A DNA stretch of 64,000 nt from positions 15,324 through 79,323 of the forward strand of contig CAJUJL010000007.1 in assembly GCA_910586725.1 (NCBI GenBank). Direction: 5' to 3'. Shown piece after piece: positions 60,901 to 64,000 of the stretch (its first letter is position 1; each line of letters begins with the position of its first letter). Below the pieces are notes generated by a model. That model saw only the letters and a list, made by a program, of their open reading frames with translations, ran no database searches and was not told where the DNA came from. The position numbers and the translations under genes were made by a program. This DNA is from an uncultured Lachnospiraceae bacterium (lineage in GTDB: Bacteria > Bacillota > Clostridia > Lachnospirales > Lachnospiraceae).

Positions 60901-61116
60901 GGAACAAATATAGAGAAAATCGGAAGCTCTGCATTTGAAAAATGTGGTAAACTTAAGAAAATAGTTGTAAATTCCAAGAAATTAAAAAGTGTTGGGAAAA
61001 AAGCGCTGAAAGGCATACATAAAAAATGTGTCATTAAAGTTCCCAAGAAAAAGAAAGCAGAATACAAAAAATACTTTAAAAAAGCAGGAATGAGCTCTTC
61101 TGTGAAAATCAAATAA
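57913..61116 (+). CDS. Secreted sialidase (GH33) with C-terminal accessory domains
   Basis: 1067 residues with a signal peptide (cleavage near LTAAAE, about 27). The GH33 propeller covers about 45-460: FRIP (Arg59), Asp boxes at about 95-103, 247-254, 304-311 and 345-352, further arginines near 338 and 395, glutamate near 323, and the tyrosine region YAYSCL near 427. An insertion after the first Asp box is normal for clostridial sialidases. Beta-rich domains follow (460-830), then a helical FIVAR-like segment (about 840-900) and a BspA-type leucine-rich repeat end. No LPXTG. It releases sialic acid from host glycans. AAGGAG precedes the ATG. Confidence 0.92.
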   Translation: MKKAKHLMAGLLAAALTVTNMPLTAAAEIESITWGTKPEDGTTKNQPFPSGTGGSRNFRIPGIVTLDDGTLVASSDARWDHGGDACGLDTIVSRSTDNGKNWSYTFANYLGDYGNQKHLQATAFIDPSITTDGENLYMIADIFPGGYGLNTAPNGPRTGNEFDENGNLLLSGDKRGTFTYHLEKNTGEDADEKSYYVIKDNTSGDIVEGYTIDAYFNIKDGTGETNLFCDNSPYLVYPTDYLYLTTSKDGGATWSIPSLLNLKKPTEQTLLVGPGRGIVTSRGRIVFTVYEFTNGDRNSACIYSDDDGRTWKRGESVPQVSSEAAVVEADEKLYIFTRHGGYNVSEDWGETWSEVKMPEGITYHLSCELSAITYSKKIDGRTAIILSAPSNPGGRSAGKLFVGLVQEDGSISWDYQYSVNGSDYYAYSCLTELKDGSIGLLFEDGGASIRYETIDISDIAPGALIGDLWCEDEEGSVVTNIRMQPESTVELNVFQVGEDDITAVSDDANLLNADLKNGKLKIASSKITGSIESGTVTLSSKMETIRIRVIVASRDQHEVINLRMGDTCTIPAEGEDSIWIQDDRIVKVKEDSAPLTIEALKEGKSEMQVGSAKYYFIVENDIKNLKLHRGQKILLPGANLQKEADSSVVSVTKNTSMGSYKKAGELTAGERYVIGTATSIITSGRSELQNPTGRAMRSVDFDEDDLSDFEWTLKVVGEGFSLQNQSGQCLNFENPNGASCDVTVSDTEQPLNVTKKGSGFSIGCTLNEGDYYLNNYSNANVRAAGYSSDNNTWYFYQPTQNFIVKGLAEGSTSVAISGITYLITVEGFGTAQEVQEILKDTLEDADVLLKQSGLGTIYTEESIKKLREMCQSVQNILNSTEELEMEKLKNALADLEKAMKLEKKPDPVQKDDNPIMDPIVEKLPQPGSIQIYNKAKYIVTSSTAAGGTVTYKEPEKKSQKKIKIPNTIQIDNRTYKVTEIASKALKGTKNLTEVTIGTNIEKIGSSAFEKCGKLKKIVVNSKKLKSVGKKALKGIHKKCVIKVPKKKKAEYKKYFKKAGMSSSVKIK

Positions 61117-61143
61117 TAGTAAAAATTGGATTCCTCCGTTGTC

Positions 61144-61171
61144 TTGAAATTATTTTGATTTATGTTATAAT
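61144..61171 (+). promoter_or_regulatory. Sigma-A promoter of the FN3 amidase gene
   Basis: TTGAAA (61144-61149) and TATAAT (61166-61171), 16-bp spacer, 36 bp before the start. A 9-bp inverted repeat brackets it: ATTCCTCCG (61130-61138) and CGGAGGAAT (61196-61204), the latter holding the ribosome-binding site. Confidence 0.7.
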
Positions 61172-61207
61172 CAGAGTTAAAATAAAAAGAGACTGCGGAG
61201 GAATAGA

Positions 61208-62473
61208 ATGAGTAAGTTGAAAATGATACTGGCGGTCTTTCTTATGGCCGCTGTTTTTCATGTTTTTGGAGTGGAAGACGTTCAGGCAAAAAATTCAGAT
61301 CTGGTAGTCGTTTTAGACGCCGGACATGGAGGATACGACAGGGGAGCGTCCGGAAACGGCTTGTATGAAAAAACGCTTACATTAAAAATAGCGCAATACT
61401 GCAAGGCGGAATTGGAAAAGTACAGGGGCGTTAAAGTGTATATGACGCGTTCCAATGATTTTTATGTGGGGCTGGATCAGCGTGTTTCCATAGCTTCCGG
61501 ATATAAAGCGGACGTATTTGTCAGCATACATATCAATGCGGCTGTAAACGCATCGGCAGTTGGAGCTGAAGTATATTATCCGAATTCTAATTATAAGCCC
61601 TCCATTAGCGCGCAGGGCAGAAAGCTTGCCGGAAAAATTCAGAATAATCTTGTGGCGCTTGGTCTTCACGACAGAGGCCTGAAAACTTATAATTCAAAGG
61701 CGACTGTTTATCTTGACGGTTCCGCGGCAGACTATTATGCTGTCATCCGGGGTTCCAAAAAAGCCGGGTTTCCGGGAATTATTGTGGAACACGGTTTTAT
61801 TTCCAATCCTGTTGACGCCAGAGTTTATCTAAGCTCCAGCACTGCATTAAAGAAGTTGGGCGTGGCGGATGCAAAGGGAATTGCATCGTGTTATGGATTA
61901 AAGAGAAAGGAAGATGTATCCGATGAACTGGATGCAACGAAACTGATTCAGTTAGTGGGGAAATCATCATCGCGCGTTTCTCTTAGCTGGAAAAAGGTCA
62001 AGGGAGCCGAGGGCTATGAAATTTACCGAAGCTCTTCCAAAAACGGACCATTTACCAAAATTGCAACGGTGAAAAAAGCAGGAACAACTTCTTACACGGA
62101 TAAATCATTAGCAAGTGGAAAGACGTTTTACTACAAAGTGCGGCCTTATAAAAAGACGCAGAATAAGAAAATAACGGCTGCCTTTTGCACGGCTCAGAAA
62201 GTGAAACTGCTCAAAAAACCAACTGTTCTGGTCAAGGGCAAGTCCAGCGCAAGAGCGAAAGTTAATTGGAAAGAAGTTACGGGAGCTACAAAGTATGAAG
62301 TATACCGAAGCTCGTCAAAAGATGGTAAATATCAGAAAATTGCTACGGTGAAAGAGGCAACTTCTTTTCAGGACAGCAACCGTAAAACAAATCAATCCTA
62401 TTACTATAAGGTTCGTGCGATTGGCAATGGCGTGAAAGGAAGCACGTACAGCTCTTATAGCGCGGCAAGATAA
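61208..62473 (+). CDS. Secreted N-acetylmuramoyl-L-alanine amidase with two FN3 domains
   Basis: 421 residues. The signal peptide ends near DVQAK. The Amidase_3 domain follows (about 30-235), with zinc-binding VLDAGHGGYDRGA, SIHINA and VEHGFISN. Two FN3-like repeats follow, recognised by SLSWKKVKGAEGYEIYRSS and VNWKEVTGATKYEVYRSS. It cuts the amide between MurNAc and the stem peptide. CGGAGG is eight bases before the ATG. The FN3 repeats resemble those of the secreted protein at 4699. Confidence 0.92.
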   Translation: MSKLKMILAVFLMAAVFHVFGVEDVQAKNSDLVVVLDAGHGGYDRGASGNGLYEKTLTLKIAQYCKAELEKYRGVKVYMTRSNDFYVGLDQRVSIASGYKADVFVSIHINAAVNASAVGAEVYYPNSNYKPSISAQGRKLAGKIQNNLVALGLHDRGLKTYNSKATVYLDGSAADYYAVIRGSKKAGFPGIIVEHGFISNPVDARVYLSSSTALKKLGVADAKGIASCYGLKRKEDVSDELDATKLIQLVGKSSSRVSLSWKKVKGAEGYEIYRSSSKNGPFTKIATVKKAGTTSYTDKSLASGKTFYYKVRPYKKTQNKKITAAFCTAQKVKLLKKPTVLVKGKSSARAKVNWKEVTGATKYEVYRSSSKDGKYQKIATVKEATSFQDSNRKTNQSYYYKVRAIGNGVKGSTYSSYSAAR

Positions 62474-62475
62474 GC

Positions 62476-62877
62476 TTATTGTTTTCTGCACAAAATTTTT
62501 TCAAAGATCAGGCCGGCCCCCATCCAAAGAGGGAAATAATCCAGACGGATCAGTCCGTTGACGTTTAATTTTGCCTTACTGTAATCCCAGGGGCAGAGTT
62601 TATGTTTTTTCAACAGGCTTCCGCTGAAGTATTCAAAAGAGAGGATGCCGGCTCCATATAATCCGCCGCGGAAAAGCGGCGGAAATTTTTTTAACAGCGG
62701 ATAAGTTACGCCAATGATGGATGCCATTCCATAAATCGGAAACATCCATATAGAGGTGTTTCCGGTTAAAGTTAAATCTTTTTTGCGGAAGGAATCCAGA
62801 GAGGTATATATGATTTCCATGCACCATCCGGTCAGTCCGCAGATGGCAAAATTCTTTTCTATGCGATATTTGTTCAT
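62476..62877 (-). CDS. Small multi-pass membrane protein (PF06541-like, putative ABC permease)
   Basis: 133 residues with about four hydrophobic segments. NFAICGLTGWCMEIIYTSL near the start and FPIYGMASIIG are typical of the family annotated as putative ABC transporter permease (PF06541), whose function is not shown. ATG 62877 is used because the frame upstream to 63012 runs over the divergent gene start; no clear ribosome-binding site is visible, so the start is uncertain. Confidence 0.65.
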   Translation of the reverse strand: MNKYRIEKNFAICGLTGWCMEIIYTSLDSFRKKDLTLTGNTSIWMFPIYGMASIIGVTYPLLKKFPPLFRGGLYGAGILSFEYFSGSLLKKHKLCPWDYSKAKLNVNGLIRLDYFPLWMGAGLIFEKILCRKQ

Positions 62878-62995
62878 GTGCTTAGTTTGTGTAAACAGGC
62901 AAAAAATATTCCTTTGAAATAAGCCGGAAAGATTTTGGTATAATTGTTTCCAGGCAGCATACAATTTATTAATCAGGGGAATCGGAGGAATCAAG

Positions 62996-63427
62996 GTGAG
63001 CGCCAAAACCAAAATTGTAGTCCTTCATATGAAAGAAATGATATACACACTGATATTTGCGGGGCTTGGTATATTATTGATTCTGCTTTTAATATTTATG
63101 TTTCTTCCCAAGCAGAAAGACAAAACCACAGAAACCATGAAGTATGTTGCAGGTGTATATACGTCTACAATACAGTTTAACGACAGTACGATAGATGTAC
63201 AGGTAATTGTAGATGAACAGGAAATCAATTCCGTATCACTGGTGAATTTGGATGAAACAGTGACAACGATGTATCCGTTGATGGAACCGGCAGTTAAAAA
63301 TCTCGCGGATCAGATTATATCGAAGCAGTCTACAGAAAATATTTCCTACAGTGAAGACAATCAGTACACTTCTTTGGTCATTTTAAATGCGGTAAATGAT
63401 GCGCTGCAAAAGGCCGGCGCCGAGTAG
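62996..63427 (+). CDS. Single-pass membrane protein with degenerate FMN-binding-like domain
   Basis: 143 residues from GTG 62996, with CGGAGG seven bases upstream. One membrane helix covers about 16-36; the rest should lie outside. GVYTSTIQFNDSTIDVQVIVD and the final VILNAVNDALQKAG follow the pattern of FMN-binding domains, but the SGAT flavin-attachment motif is missing. The function is unknown. A strong hairpin follows the stop. Confidence 0.72.
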   Translation: MSAKTKIVVLHMKEMIYTLIFAGLGILLILLLIFMFLPKQKDKTTETMKYVAGVYTSTIQFNDSTIDVQVIVDEQEINSVSLVNLDETVTTMYPLMEPAVKNLADQIISKQSTENISYSEDNQYTSLVILNAVNDALQKAGAE

Positions 63428-63440
63428 AATTTTAATTGTA

Positions 63441-63497
63441 AAAATCCCGGAATATCAGAAAGCTTTTGGCGGGGCTCTTTGATATTTCGGGATTTTG
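63441..63497. terminator. Bidirectional terminator between convergent genes
   Basis: A 16-bp stem (63441-63456 with 63481-63496, one G-T pair) with AAAA and TTTT flanks. It serves both the plus-strand membrane protein and the minus-strand small protein. Confidence 0.88.
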
Positions 63498-63501
63498 TAT
63501 G

Positions 63502-63744
63502 TTATTCTTCCGCGGTCAGTTCACTTAAATATTCGGACAGAGGCTCCAATGCTATTTCCGTAGACTTTGCCGGCTGAGAAGCCTCCCATTTGCTGTATCC
63601 GGAATAACCAATCCAGCCAAGCAAGGCTGCGCAGACCAGTACGCCGGCAGTGCGCAGAGCAAATGTCTGTGCCTTTTGTTTTTTAAGGATTTGTTTCCGA
63701 TTGGCTTTTTCTTTTTTATAACGTTCGACTTTTTCCTGACTCAT
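63502..63744 (-). CDS. Small single-pass membrane protein of unknown function
   Basis: 80 residues from ATG 63744, which has AAGGAG nine bases upstream. A very basic N-terminal helix (EKVERYKKEKANRKQILKK) precedes one membrane helix (about 34-52) and an acidic outer tail. The charge pattern predicts a cytoplasmic N-terminus. I do not recognise a family with known function. Confidence 0.7.
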   Translation of the reverse strand: MSQEKVERYKKEKANRKQILKKQKAQTFALRTAGVLVCAALLGWIGYSGYSKWEASQPAKSTEIALEPLSEYLSELTAEE

Positions 63745-63869
63745 ATCTGAAATCTCCTTATATATCATTTTTCACTCTATTATAGAACATTTTTGTCCCA
63801 ATGTAAACGGGTTGTGTTCACATTCATCATTTTTCATTTTATTTTTCCTTATTTTTTATAAAAAAATGC

Positions 63870-63898
63870 TTGCAAAAGATAAAAAACTATGATAGTAT
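63870..63898 (+). promoter_or_regulatory. Promoter of the tRNA-Glu transcript
   Basis: TTGCAA (63870-63875) and TAGTAT (63893-63898), 17-bp spacer, about 49 bp before the mature tRNA. The leader contains a small hairpin (ATTTCT/AGAAAT, 63925-63943). The rest of the 200-bp gap after the small membrane protein gene is AT-rich with nothing else recognised. Confidence 0.6.
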
Positions 63899-63946
63899 TA
63901 ATACGCTGTCGAGAAGACGAGCGCATTTCTTTATTATAGAAATTTC

Positions 63947-64000
63947 GGCTCCATGGTCAAGCGGTTAAGACATCGCCCTTTCACGGCGGTAACACGGGTT
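63947..64000 (+). tRNA. tRNA-Glu (TTC), 3' truncated by the window end
   Basis: Acceptor strand GGCTCCA, D arm GTC...GAC, anticodon stem CGCC/GGCG with loop CTTTCAC, giving anticodon TTC (Glu), and the start of the T arm. About 54 of the expected 72 or so bases are in the window. It may begin a tRNA cluster. Confidence 0.92.

Noticed and set aside
1..64000. CRISPR arrays, insertion sequences or prophage genes
   Set aside because: No regularly spaced repeats, transposase, integrase or phage structural motifs were seen.

Overview
The window looks like a chromosomal segment of an anaerobic, endospore-forming, low-to-moderate-GC Firmicute of the Lachnospiraceae/Clostridia type, probably from an animal gut. 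The evidence is the sporulation genes (spoVT, spoVAA-AB-AC), clostridial gene order (rel - MBL hydrolase - hemZ - hisS - aspS), a FabK-type fatty-acid cluster with a fused AccD-AccA, several families I associate with Lachnospiraceae (DUF4317, DUF975, DUF4190, ThrE split exporter), and host-glycan enzymes (beta-glucuronidase, sialidase). I see no rRNA, CRISPR array, prophage or insertion sequence. One tRNA-Glu is cut by the right edge.

Layout. 1-3.9 kb: the end of a histidine phosphatase, then a type II restriction-modification system with two tandem paralogous m5C methyltransferases and an HNH nuclease. 4-16.7 kb: spoVT, a secreted FN3 protein, a class A PBP, ROK glucokinase, an AEC transporter, DUF4317, a lipoprotein, a two-domain PPK2 phosphotransferase, ThiT, a small ORF behind a sigma-G-like promoter, and a UPF0175/PIN toxin-antitoxin pair. 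16.8-24.6 kb: the fatty-acid operon acpP-fabK-fabD-fabG-fabF-fabZ-accDA-fabH-marR, headed by a strong promoter and three FabT-like boxes. accB and accC are not in it. 24.7-28.4 kb: a cytidylate kinase-like protein, an EF-hand-like repeat protein, a CPBP protease and a GNAT fusion. 28.5-39.9 kb: rel, MBL hydrolase, hemZ, an inserted MCP plus FMN-binding lipoprotein, hisS, aspS and a SPOR amidase.

40.0-47.3 kb is the most striking block. An OmpR-type response regulator and its histidine kinase precede two tandem P-loop sulfotransferases, cysD and a fused cysN-cysC. Together these can make PAPS and transfer its sulfate, and no sulfate-reduction gene is present. The promoters of the regulator and of the first sulfotransferase carry the same 33-bp layout: two TTTAAT repeats 11 bp apart, ending 10 bp before a TAAAAT -10 box. 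This suggests that the two-component system controls itself and a dedicated sulfation pathway.

47.3-64 kb: membrane proteins (DUF975, DUF4190), beta-carbonic anhydrase with a hairpin leader, Tex, a two-gene ThrE exporter, a spoVA cluster with a perfect sigma-G-like promoter but without spoVAD/spoVAE, a PAS protein, a beta-glucuronidase, a multidomain sialidase, an FN3-bearing amidase, small membrane proteins and tRNA-Glu.
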